In this document: piece by piece, positions 1 to 13,864 of the stretch
Numbering within the stretch: position 1 is the stretch's first letter
How the letters are laid out: the number at the start of each line of letters is the position of its first letter
Program-made: the position numbers and the translations under genes
From: Lingula anatina
Lineage: Eukaryota > Brachiopoda > Lingulata > Lingulida > Lingulidae
Reading direction: 5' to 3'
DNA length: 43,222 nucleotides
Assembly (NCBI RefSeq): GCF_001039355.2
Contig: NW_019775511.1
Coordinates: forward strand, 85,853-129,074
Notes under the pieces: generated by a model
The model's input: the letters and a program-made list of their open reading frames with translations, nothing else
What the model was told of the DNA's origin: nothing
The model's database searches: none

Positions 1-932
1 TAACCAGTGACACGCAGTTGAAAAATATTTGTTTGTGGAAGGGGGGGGGGGGTGACTTTTTCCAGTTTTGTACAGTCAGAATGATGTTGAGCATGAAAAA
101 TGAATTCAAGAGTCTTATTACATTAATTGGCATTAACAAGAAAGATAATAAAAGTTAAGATGTAACATATATCAGTATTTTATTTAAAAAAGGTGGGAAG
201 TTAATTACTTGCAATATGGTAATTCATATAATTTCATAGATGTATAATAAATAAAAAAATCCAATAATGTAAACTGTTATGGAATAGCTATCTTTCTAAA
301 TCAATGATAAATTGCAAAAATACCAATCACAGTGCATTATTGCTCCTAGTTATTTATTGCCCTGAGCAAATATTTATCTTCCTTGGGTTAAAAAGTGGAT
401 ACAAACAGATAACACTGGTGTGGTGAATCAGCATGTACATCCTTTTCTACCACTTGACCCTTGTGACATCCAATAAAACCAGCATAGTAGTATAAGCTCT
501 GTCTGATCTGGGAGTTAAGAAAGGGGGGATATGGGGCATTCTTAACTTATTGTTGATATTTGTTGATTATTATAATTTATGTTCATAAATGTATTTTAAT
601 ATCATGATTATTATAATTATGCACAGTATAACTGTTGAATATTTAACTAATTAATTCATTTTTTTCTAGACAATTTAGTGCATATACTTTGCAAAAATAT
701 TAATGAAATGTGATTGACTTTTTTTAATTTCATTTTCATATTTGTTTGTTAATTTGTTTATTTTAAATTTTCTTGAAATTTAGGTTCAGAGATTACAGGA
801 ATGTGTAATGCATTGCACATGTGTCACAGCACACCCATTGATGTGTGCCTATACTGTACTAGTAGTTGGTTTTTGGCAAACATTCAAAATTTGTTGCCCG
901 ATTTTCAATAGATCTCATCTTTTATTTTTCAG
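1..932. other. AT-rich intron sequence upstream of ACOX1 exon 2
   Basis: No coding exon is visible here. The stretch is AT-rich with a poly-G run near 41-52 and ends in a pyrimidine-rich acceptor, with AG at 931-932. Exon 2 begins inside a codon, so at least one upstream coding exon carrying the start codon must exist. I found no candidate for it here and infer that it lies to the left of the window. Confidence 0.6.
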
Positions 933-3900
933 AGAACCTTGTACTCAACGACCCTGTGTACAAACACAAACCAGTGTGTTTCATGTCTCGCGGGGAAAGA
1001 TACTCCCTGGGGATGAAGAAGGCGCTGCATGCTGTGAAAAAATTGAAGGAACTCAACCTGACGGACCCTGCTGATCAGTACTATTACAGATCGTGAGTGC
1101 TGGCATTTACTTTATATCTCTTTTCCTAGAGATTGGTTAACCCAGGAAACGCAGAAATTTTCTTTGGCCTTGTGTTAAATATGGTATATTCGACTTCCAC
1201 ACAATCCCATTTTTTTCAAAATCATATTGGAATTAATGGTAAAGGATAGTGTGTATGGTTTATTTATTTTTAAAAACATTATTATTGAACATTATTATTA
1301 TATTTATCTTATCATGTCTAAAAGTTATTTTCAGTGAAAGCAAGTTAATTGATAAAACTAACTTACGATACTAGTATGGTACATGTGACACTTTTATATA
1401 TTTCATCTATATAAATTCTATCTACTGCTGAAAATGGAAAATATTGAAAAGATGCCAGTCCCAAGCCCCAAATTATATCTGTTTATTAGGACATGACTTC
1501 ATAGTTATGCTGATATCAACAAGTGACCCAGATAATATTCCAGTGACCGAGATGGAAATCTCTGTGAAATTCCCGTCTAAGGGAGTAGGTCATTGCATAT
1601 AAGCCTTCTACTGTACATTTTAATTTCTAAAATTCATATAGTAGGCAGTTTAATATATCAAAATAAGTTCAAATTTTGCATGGCCTGATGAAACTGCTTT
1701 CATTAACTAAATCTGATATTCTCAAAAGATGTTCAAGGTGACTGTTGAGGTGTGAAGAAATTGACGTTTAACCCCGTGAAAGTCTGCTTTACATCACTTA
1801 ATTTTCCTCTCAGTTTTTTAATGAAGAATTGTCATCCCTTTAATTATTACATATGCCCACACGTACAGGAGCACACACATACACACACATACATATAAAG
1901 ATCTGGTTTAATTTTTATATCATTTCAACGCATATGAATCCAGGTTCACAATGCCACACGAGAATTCCCCAATTGCCCTCCAAGACGACATGTTCATTCC
2001 CATACTCTCCACACAGACCACCGATGAGCAAAAAGCAAAATGGCTGACACTGGCAAAGAGTCTCCAGATTATTGGCACATATGCACAAACAGAGATGGGA
2101 CATGGTATATTAACTTATCAGTAGATTCTTTTTAGGCATTTGCATGGTATTTTTGGTAATAAGAGAATTTTTTGTGGGGGGGGGGGGGGTAAGGGAGTTT
2201 GCTTTGGACATTGCGCAATATGTACAGGTCTTAATATTATTGGTACTTTCATTTCCAACACTTGCCTCAGTTGCTTTTTACAAGTAACTAACAGGTGCGG
2301 TTTAAAATTAGAAAAGGGGCAAGCTTTACTGACATAAAACTCCTGGACCTTGACCATCAAAGGAAAAAAATAAGGAGAGCTAAAAATATTTTAAAAAAAA
2401 TTTGGAAATCCTGACAGAGCATCGAGCCTTGGCAAATTATTTATTTATTTATTTATTGTGTCAAATAACACGTTTGAAGAAATTGGAGGAGAGGCTTTTT
2501 AAGTTTGAAAAACATATATTTAAGCAAGTAGTAACGGGTATGTGATCAGAGAGTCTGAATGGATTTATATAACTAGGTTTTATTTTATTTAAATTCTTAA
2601 TATTCAACTAAAACTGTTAAGTTGCAGATTGGTATATGACCTGTTTTGATGACTTAAGCCTCTCTTACAACCCGTCGTGCGTGCTTAGAGATCGTGCGTC
2701 CTCGGAGTTCTTGTCAGACGTAGCGTTGTCGCAGGATGAAAATTAAATCGCAACAGACGAAGTAGTAAGTACTTTATGAGTAGGTGTGTTGTGCTCTAAA
2801 CGTGGGGCCCGCAAGTGGTCTGTACGCCTTTTTTTGGAAGTAGGAAGAAGTAAGGAGCACGTACGATCTGTACTTGTGTCGCACACAGTGAGTGAGATAA
2901 TCATACGTGTATTGCAAGCGAAGCGTACGATTTCAGAAATCGTACTTACGAAGTAAGAGAAACGTAAGAGAAACGTAATAAGCACGGAAGTGGAACGCAC
3001 GGATAATCAAAATGAAATAAAAGGGAGCACCGAGTCTCTTCATCATTTACTGTTTTAGCTACCAAAATGGCACTTCCAAGAAGGATGCGCCATCGACTTC
3101 TACAGCTGCTAATGCTAGAGGAGGCCGAAGATCGTGACGCAATTCTGGCAGTGGTTGCCCGGGATCGCCTGCACTTTTATCGTGCAGGGCACGTGCGTCG
3201 TCTTAGTGTGACGCACTTCACAAGTATGGTAGTAGTACTCGCCACGCACTTTGGAAGTAAGATAACCGCACGGAGGAAATGCGCTCACCCCCCTTTTTGT
3301 TAACACGTACATTGAAAGCAAGTTGAAAGTACGAGTCTCTTGCGTGGTAAGTACGTCTTCGTGGCAAAATACCCCGGAATTTCTGCATGCTTTTCCTGCG
3401 TTACACGCACGCCTAGCGCACTTACTCAGTACTTTTGTCTTGCGTGCTACGAGCGTGCTCCAGGCGTTCTAATTGTCACAGGCAGGTCGTAGCGAAACAC
3501 TGGCCGGCCAGTTTTCGGGCTGCGTGCTTTGCGTCGTGTTTGCGTCCACCAAAAACAGTACGTTCCACGTGCGTGTATCTTACTACTTGGCCAATTTTTT
3601 GCACGCAAACCGCTCGTAGAAGCACGCACGACCGGTTGTAAGAGTAGCTTTAAAGTGATAATAACTCTTCTTTTCAGCCAAAAAATGAATTTTCCTGGAG
3701 TAAACAACAATTTTCCCATACTTACCAATGGTTAATGAATCCATTTTTACATTCAAAGTTAGTCCCTGGTTTTTTTCTAAAAAGTTTGGTTTTTTGTTAA
3801 AATCTCTTAAGAGATTTTAGCAGAGTATAGCCATCAGTGGAGGTCACGTGGACTAAAGACAAGCTCAGATATCAGAATAATAGCTATAACTGCCGTTTTT

Positions 3901-6900
3901 GTGGTAAAACAGAATATATTATATTTCTATGAGTTATTCACAATGTTTTTATTGTGAAATATAGATCTCATACGAAGAGTTATTATCCCTTTTAAGTAGC
4001 TGTTCTGAATTCCCTTTAATTAAAGACTGATTTTTGACTGAGCAACACCAATTCTGTAGAAGTAGGCTCACAGCAGGTCCTACCTAAAACATTTCATGAT
4101 AATTTCACCCTTAAGATTTTTTAAAGTAACCTCAGTGCAGTGGCTCTACAGACACTGTTTTTTTCCTTTTTTTACCTCCGCCATGGAAGTTATGTTTTCG
4201 CCCCTGTTTGTCTATCTTTCTGTCTGTTTTTCATCAACATAACTCAAAAAGTTATGGACCAATTTAGATGAAATTTTCAGGGTAGGTCAGAAATGGGTTA
4301 ACTTAGAAGTGATTAGTTTTTGGTGATGATCAGGATCAATAATCAATCAAAAATCAATAATAATAAAAAACCGCTGCCGTGGCGGAGGTCTGCGCTCTCT
4401 GAGTGCTCTTCTAGTTTTTTTTTTTTTTTTTTCTGCATTAAGTGACCTCTAAACCCCCGGTTACAAGGCCAACAAGCCATTTCTACCATGATATATACAA
4501 CCCTGTGGATAACTGTGTTGGGAATCTGCCAGTATTTCATGGTTTGTCAATTAACAACTCGTTAGAAATCTGCATAAAATACCCTCTAGCGTAGGTATGG
4601 AGATCAGGGAATTCTCTGAAATTCCGTTTTTCCAGCCAGAAGAGTGTTCTGCAATGTGATGAGAGATCTCTTTAACATTTCAAAGCCATTCGAATGTACT
4701 GTATAGTAATGACTTGAATCTTTTTAAATGGGGAAATTTAATCTGACAGGAACATAATTTTGGATTCACTAAAAATTCTATTCTGAATAAATGTTTTGTG
4801 ATTTCACTGTATGGAATAGAATTATAGGGTAACCTGTTTTAAATTTTGTTGCTGCCACTTAATAGAAATGATATTATTTTCAGAATTTATCACTTAAAAA
4901 ATAAACAGTATCAGTAAAGCTCACAATTTCCCCCCCTGACAAGGTCAAATCATTACCATGATACTTAAAGCGCATTCGGAAAGGCAAACTAACAGATCGT
5001 CAAATCAAATATGGCTGACCCACTTGAATGCATGTTGCATAACCCCTGCAGGGAATCTGATCAGTGTATAATTGGGAATTAAGCAACAGATTTTTAGTGG
5101 GTAACCATGTTTTAACCGTGGATCTATTAGTCAGCTGTTCTGAATGTACTATAATTTGTCTTCAGCATCTACCAAGCTCATGAGAATTCCCCCCTTGCCA
5201 TTCACGAAGGAGTGTCAATCCCCTGTGTGCGCTCTCTAGGCACAGACGAACAGCAACAAACATGGCTGCCAAAGATGGAAAACTATCAAATCATATTCAC
5301 GTATAATCAGACCGAGATGGGACATGGTACATTCAATGTTTCCGATATTTGTCTTGTGATTTTTATGTGGCGGTTGATTATGGGAGTTTCTTTGATTGCA
5401 GTTATAGTTTTAATTCACATTAAAATGATATTTATTGAATAAGGAAACAATAATTGTTTGGGGATTATGGGTTTCAGCATCCAGTTTCAAATTTAAGAAA
5501 ATTGAAATGGTTTGTTGATGAAAATTGATGCAGACTACTTTTACTGTATCATAAGAAATAAGTCTGGGACATTTGATTTGTTGATGTTAGGCATGCAAAA
5601 TGAATATGAAATCTTGACTTGATTTCATATATAAAAAAGTGAAAAAGTTGATATATTTATTCTGGGAAAGTTTATTGGAATTCAGTTTTATTGAAATTTG
5701 GTATGAGGCATGTGATCATTGACTCAATCAACACTTCCATTAAAAAATATATGGTCTTAAAACAGTCCCTAAGCATCCCTTTTGTGGTCTTTGGTGATAT
5801 GTTCCCAATATTTAAATTGTTAAAATGCAATTATAATCACAGTATTTCTCATTGAGTTTGTGCTTGTAAATGTTGTGTTTGTCTTACAGCATGCTAGGCT
5901 ACCGACCCCCCTTAATTGAGAGCTTGTTTTAGCTCTCATGTTTGCTACACCTAAAGCTAAATACATCTAGATTTACTTTTAATGAACCGGGCCATCAAAA
6001 ATCGATGTCAATATCGAACTAAGAATGCAGGCCGAAAAGTTAAAAAAAGAAATTATTCTTGTTAATGCTTATATACATTGAGGGAAGGAGTGTGCACGTG
6101 CTTTCTTATCCACAGAGGTGCAATGCCCCATGAAAGTTCTCCAATAGGCCTTCACACAACTATGTTTATCCCAGCAATTGCAGGACAGGGCAGTGACAAA
6201 CAGAGGAGAAAATGGCTGCCATTATGTGAAAGTTACAGAATAGTTGGAACCTATGCTCAGACTGAGGTGGGGCATGGTAAGGAAATTGGGAACCCAGTCC
6301 CATAAATTGGGATAATTGGTATCAATAGAAAGGCTGGAAAGAATCTGAGATGGCAGTCAGAAACAGGAGTGCTAGTCTAGTATGAATATTGGGATTATTG
6401 ATGTAAGGGGGTGGTAAGGAAGTTAAAAACTGACATCAATGTAGTCAGGTAAAGGGTATTAGAAATGGAGTTTTACAGGCAGGCTTTTATTGTTTTATAC
6501 GTAGGATGGAATCAGAGGGCTAAATAACTGGCATTTTATCATTTTCAATTATCATTTCTCTGAGGAGCATTTTGTATGTATTATTGTTGGACCCATTTTG
6601 CTTTGTTTGTTATAGATTATAAAAATAAGAAAAGTCAAATTTGAAATGAGGCATGTGATTGGGAGTGGTCTTCTAGAGGATAGCTGTTTAGTTTTTCAGC
6701 TTGGTTACCATTTAATGAAGTAAAAGTTTAAAATATTCAGGAAATGAGCCCAAAATAGTCTATATTAATTGGTGGTGTGTGAAATTGATCGCAATGACGG
6801 AAAATAATACCCAATAAATAATATAAGTTGTAGACTATAATGTTACCAAATTGCAGCTGATCCCCACCTTTTGTTACATAAATATTAATGTTTATATAAT

Positions 6901-9122
6901 AACAAATACAATATAATCTGTAGACTATAATATAAACAACTTACAGCTGAACCCAACTTTATTTTAAATAAATATGTATGTTTATTTTATTTATTTTTTT
7001 TTTTAAATAAAGACTGAGCTTTAAATATACATGCACAAACACTTCGAAATATCAAGCAGGAATCTGTTTTGATGATCAAAAAATGTCTGTAATAATGTTT
7101 AGAATATTAACTGCATTATAATGTGTCTGATTTACATTGGCAAAACTTGAACATTAGCAGTCTGTGTTAAGCATTGTTAAGGTGTATAATGGCATTGATA
7201 TATTCAAAGGGGCCTGTCTGACTTTTCAATGTTTCATGCTGGTATTTTTTATGTAACAACAGCTCTTTTCATTCATGTCACTAACATGATCCCTTGATTA
7301 TAATTTCATGTCTGGAAAGGTCTATACCTGACTAAGTGAATCAAAAAGCTTACTTATTATTCTGGTCCTTTAGAATACTGTTAGCCTTTGCCAAAAAACT
7401 CCTTATGTACTACATTATATATATTCTTTTGGATAACAGATAAATCTCTAGTGTTATGTGACTAAATTATTTGATATTTACACACACCATCTTGCGGATG
7501 ATGTCATAATTACAATTTTGGGGTATAAATTGAAAAATTGGTTTTTCAAATGTCTCCTTTACCTGAACACCCACGAACACCATTTTAACGCCAATTTAAT
7601 GACACCATTTAGTATCCTAAAACCATGCCATTATTTTATCTTAAAAGTGTTAGTTCAGATTTTATTATTGATAAAATAAAGTGATGCCTTTGTTTAATAA
7701 AGATCTGTAAAGAGGGACTCATGAATCCATAACAAAAACATTTAAATAAAATTGACAATGTGATTGTAGCCCCTACACTTGTGGTCAATTATGTCAACTA
7801 CACTTCACAAGGCCTTTAAAAGCATTTGTAGTACCTTACAGAAAACTATGTGTTTATATTAAAAAAAAACTTTTACATGCCTGTCACAATAAGAAGTTTA
7901 ACTATAAGTTTAACTATAAGTATATTTGAAGTGAAAAAAAAACCTTAACTTTTTGTACTAGGACATGGTAAAATAAACACATTTGATAAAGAATTCAAAT
8001 CATTTTTTTACAGTGTTTTTTTCTTCCCAAAGAAATTGCACTAGTAAAACCTGAGGAGTGAAAAATTCACCTGAGAGCAAAGCCAAAGTTTGCCTCAATG
8101 TATTGGAAACATTTGATATGCATTAGTAAAATCATCTTTTCTCCAGTTTTTCGGCTCCCCATGAAAACTCTCCTTTGGCCCTTCAATATGGCATGTTTAT
8201 TCCAATGCTTATGGCCCAGTGCAGTGAGAAACAGGGAGAAAAATGGCTGCCATTGTGTGAGAATTTGACTGTTATTGGGACCTATGCTCAAACTGAGTTG
8301 GGTCATGGTAAGATGAAATTAAGAAAAGCTTCATCTTGCTTTCATTGCACATGTGCATGATTATTGTCAATCAGGAAAGAATTTGATTGCAAAAAAATTG
8401 GCAATTTTTCCATAATTTGAGATTTCCCCATTGCTTTATTGGATGTAGTCAATGATATTAAATACAAAACAAATTTAAGCTGAGATTTATAAAAAAATTG
8501 TTAATATTTGTGATCACTGGCTGTTGCTTTAAAGAAATGTTTATTTTAATCCTTGTTGTCCCCAAAGACCAAAGGTATGTCGCACATGTACCACAACAAG
8601 TAAGAATATGACTGGGTTTGTTTAATATGCCTGTCACAAAAATGTGAAAATATTTTTCATATTTAATTTTTTAATGATTAATAAAGGAAATATAATTAAA
8701 AAATGAAAATGTAATAAATAAACTGCTTGCAATGCTTTACATTATATTATCTGCTTACGCAGTGGTTCCTCTGTCACAGGTGCTTTTTCACATAAATTTT
8801 GTACTCCAGTACAAACACAAATATGAAAATTATTTAAATTTATTTTCCATGAAGCTTTGTATGCAAAAGCAAGTTCTCTTTGCCTATGCTCTCTCCATTT
8901 ATGGAGTCTGAAATGCTGCATAACATCCATTCTTTCACTGATCACATGCCTCATATCAAAAATGTCAATATTAGTAAATTTAATTTAAATGCTTGCAAAA
9001 ATAACTGAAAGACTTTGACTTTTTTGGCAGTTTCCAGTGGAAAAAAATGTTTCACGGAGATGTAGCCTCGCCTTAAACTGACAGCTTGGCTTATCTGTGA
9101 CTGCTTCTGCTTTTTTGTTCTT

Positions 9123-9188
<66 letters not shown>

Positions 9189-10760
9189 TTTTTTTGGTAT
9201 ATTGTTTTTTCTTGTTATGGTCATTTTTGGTAGCATTTTGAGGGATGCTGATTTTTTTTTTTTTTTTTTTGGGGGGGGGGAAAGGGGGTTGATAGCTTCT
9301 ACAGTCCAATTTTAGAAAAAAATATTAAGTTGTCATTTTTGGGGTTGTGTCTATTTTATTTTTCTTAATGGCTGTGAATTATTAAGACCGGTCAGTTTTA
9401 CCTTGCCAGTGCATAAGATTTTGACTTATATATCAGTAACATTGCTTTATGGTGTGGGAAATAAGCAAAAGTTTTAAGTAGCAGTTATTGAAACCAAAAT
9501 ATAATGTTTATTCAGAAAAACAAAACATAATGTTATTTAAGAATATTTGAATTCACGTATATAATGGTAATGTTTGTCAATGTTTTATAGAATGGGATAA
9601 GTTTCAAGTGTGGACAATTTTAATCAAAAGATAATGTAATAATAAAGAAAAACAAAAATGTTATAGTAATGATATGTTATCTCTTTTTATTAATTAATTA
9701 ATTAATTAATTGGTTTTTAATTGAAAAATTGATTAATTTGCTGATACTTTAATGTGAAATTCTGACCAATTCCAGGCACATTTGTGAGGGGTCTGGAAAC
9801 TACTGCTACCTATGATCCCCAAACTGAGGAGTTTATTATTAACAGCCCTACTCTGACTTCTACCAAATGGTGGCCTGGAAATTGTAAGATTTGTGATTTT
9901 AATTAGTGTGTATTTAGTATGTTGTTGCCAAGAATTATTGTAAGTTTAAAATTAGATGATTTTGAGTGCCTTTTTGAAAAATATACAATTTCAGTTTTTT
10001 TTTTTTTTTTTTCAAGTAGCCGAATCACTACTTTTTCATCATGTTTTCACTAAATAGATAAAATTTGGCTGAAACAAGTCAAATCAACCTTGTTTTGTCA
10101 AGCCAATTTAAGTCAGTTTAGCATTGACTAATTTGGCGAGTGTTAGCACTACCCAGAATTCAATAACTAATTTTTCAGTCCGTTTTTTTTTTTTTTTTTT
10201 TAAGTTTTATGTGCATTCAATTTATTTATTTATTTATTTATTTATTTATCCATACATTCATTCATTCAGTGGGAAAGACCACCAACCATGCTGTAGTCTT
10301 GGCCCAGCTGTACACAGGTGGCAAGTGTCATGGTATTCATGCCTTCATTGTCCAGCACAGGGACATGGAAACCCACCAGCCATTGCCAGGTACTGTGTGA
10401 TATTATATATAAATGTCATGGTATCCATGCCTTCATTGTCTAACACAGAGACATGGAAACCCACCAGCCATTGCCAGGTACTGTGTGATATTATATATAA
10501 ATGTCATGGTATACTTGCCTTCATTGTCTAACACAGAGACATGGAAACCCACCAGCCATTGCCAGGTGCTATGTGGTGCTATTTTAACCAAAATGATGGC
10601 ATGTGATTGAAGCACATAAACTAGTGGTCAATTGTACCAATTTTTGTGATAAAATCTGGTTCAGGATAATATTTCATACTTAGCTAATAAACCAAAAATG
10701 AAAATGATTGTGATTATCACATCAGGGATAGAGGTGACAGATATCGACCCCAAGTTTGAC

Positions 10761-10796
<36 letters not shown>

Positions 10797-11063
10797 GTTT
10801 TACATTTCAGGCATAGAGGTGGGTGATATTGGCCCTAAGTTTGGCTATGAGACAGTGGACAATGGCTTTTTACGTTATCACAATGTCCACATACCACGGG
10901 ACAACATGCTGATGAAATATTCTGAGGTAACGTATATCAATTATATACATTTGTGGCAATGATATATATTCAAAAGAAAAAGTGCATTAAGGCATGCAAC
11001 TTGTTGATTGAATTTAATTAATTAGTAATAACTTTCTGTATTGAAAGATGTTTAGTTAATTAA

Positions 11064-11137
<74 letters not shown>

Positions 11138-11885
11138 CGGGCAATTTGAAAGTAAAACTAAGAAAAGTAAGAAAAATTGAGTGTTTACTCTAATGGATAG
11201 TGTTTTGCGGTCGGTTTTAATAAAATAAATTTAAAAGTTAGTCTTTTCAAGTTTGCTTTGTCCTGAAGGTTACCAAAGATGGTCGCTACATCAGAAAAGC
11301 CAATGAAAAGCTGACTTACGGCACGATGGTTACTGTACGATCCGGAATTGTTAGTAATGCAGCAAGACAACTTGCAGAGGCCTGTACCATTGCTATAAGA
11401 TACAGTGCAATAAGACGACAATCTGAGATGAAGCCAGGGTAAGATGGTGATTCTGGGACTGAAACATTGTATGTGACTGGTCATTATGACTTATGGGCCT
11501 AAAAAACTACTTAGTACGAAATTCAGCATTCGGATAATCATGTGTGCATTTTTTAAAATTAATTTATTAATTTGTTTATTTTATTTTTATTATTGTATTT
11601 TATTTTATTTTATTTTATTTTATTTTTGTTAGGTGGAATTATGAGAGAAATTTAACTGTCAATGAGCAAAAATATAAACATGCATTACTTTAAGAATATG
11701 ATATGCATTATTGGTCATACATATATTAAGTCTTACAAATTTAATTTGGTTGTCTGTGTGCTATAGACTACTTTTGATACTGACTGTGCAGATTACTGTC
11801 TGTAGTCCATCATGAGTCTAATTTGTTACAAAAGGACTCACATTTTACTCAGAGACACTGTTTTGTAATGGCAAAATAAACATAA

Positions 11886-11923
<38 letters not shown>

Positions 11924-12044
11924 CATTATTATTATTATTATTATTAATTCAGAGAGTCGAAGCCCCAGATTTTGGACTACCAAACTATTTTCATTATTAT
12001 TATTAATTCAGAGAGCCAGAGCCACAGGTTTTGGACTACCAAAC

Positions 12045-12075
<31 letters not shown>

Positions 12076-13803
12076 TTTTTTTTTTTTAATTTTTTTTTTT
12101 TTAATTCAGAGAACCAGAGCCACAGGTTTTGGACTACCAAACCCAGCAACACAAGTTATTTCCCTTGCTGGCCACCAGCTATGCCTACTGGTTTGCTGGT
12201 CGCTCCATGAGGGAGACCTACCTGGATATCCAGAGTCAAATCATGGCTGGGGACTTTAAGCAGTTACCAGAGGTATGTAAAGTCTTCAACATACCAATAC
12301 ATGTTCTAGTGATTTGGTGTGTGCTCAGTGGTATGGTAATTCCCAACTTTATTCAAATCAAATAGTGTACATAGTGGTTGAACTTAATATGTCATATGTC
12401 TTTATTGCCACACTTCTTTAGACATGATTTATGAAAGAAAGGGAGAGAAAAAGGATGTGTATACTAACTTTTAAAACTTACTTATGACTTAAAATATGTT
12501 TTTCAATAACTGTCATATAATGAAAGATTACAAAAGAACAATGTTTCAGAAGAGAAGTGAAGGGTCAAAACATCCTGCATCATTAATGAAAAGCATATTT
12601 AGTCTTTTAAAAAATTATTTTTTACCAATCTTCACATTAATTGTTCGGGTAGAAAATTTAATGTATTTTTTGTTCTCATTGTTTTTTTTCTTTTCCTCTC
12701 TCTCTTTCAGCTCCATGCCCTGTCAGCAGGTCTGAAAGCTATGAGCACCTGGGCAGCCAGTGAAGGTATCGAGACATGTCGACTGTCATGTGGTGGCCAC
12801 GGCTATTCACACGCCAGTGGTCTGCCAAAGATCTACGTGGATGCAACACCGGGATGTACATATGAGGGAGAGAATACAGTGATGATGCTACAGACTGCAA
12901 GGTAATGCTCAGGGGCAGATTAAGGCTGTCTTCTGGGTCTTCGGAAGACGGTCAGATTTTCAAGTTCACATTCACGTGCATCTGATTTTTCTGTTGGAAG
13001 ATGGTCGTAAATGGAGGATGGATTTCGAAAGAAAATTTGGAAGACGGTCAGAAAATATCCATCCCTGATAGAAATACTGTAAGACATTATTAAGAAATGC
13101 AGCACAGAATGTTTATTTTACAATTCATTGTGACTGGTCAAGGCTTTCCCCAGAGAGCCATCCGGCCATCCTTTGCATTGCCATTAGCCTAAAAAAACAA
13201 CCTGTATTTGGAAAGACAGCTGCACGTCTTACAAAACTTTTGAGTTGGACTCCTTGTAAATCAGTGACCTAATTACAGATTCACATTTTGCACTTTCTGT
13301 ACCCCAAATCTTGGGGAAATCCCTGTTTCAGGTATAAATTTGGTAATTTGTAAAAAACAGTGTATTATCAGCAATGTAAGAATAAAAAATTGAGCATATT
13401 TGTTTTAACTTTTTAATGAAGGCCTGCAGACATACTGTGCACGGAAAGGAGTTGTAATTAGCTCTTACTTTTAAATTATTATTACATTATATCAAATTAT
13501 AAATGGAACTGTTTTGAATTTGTTTCAGATATTTAATGAAAGCGTGTGGACAAGCAGCCCAGGGGAATGAGTTGCCAGGTTTTGTGGCTTACCTAAATCA
13601 GAAAGGACTGGACAGGTGCATGATTGGTGATGACCTTAGTTTGGTCAGTCTGGTATCTGCATATCAACACAGGGCTAGAAGGTATGAGATGTTTTTGGTG
13701 TCCAGTCTGGGATTTTAAGGCCAAAATGGTAACTTTCCCTAGGATAAAAGCAATTTTCTAACCAGTCTTTGCTCAACTTATCCCTTCAGTACACTCAGTT
13801 TCC

Positions 13804-13864
<61 letters not shown>

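Noticed and set aside
41-52. Poly-G and poly-C runs (also near 2177, 9271, 25337 and 37206) as possible G-quadruplex signals
   Set aside because: They are isolated homopolymer tracts without the spaced G-block pattern or a position near a promoter; treated as simple repeats.
3435-3735. Overlapping open frames on both strands near the Harbinger right end
   Set aside because: They cross the element's boundary into a different MITE and show no recognisable protein motif.
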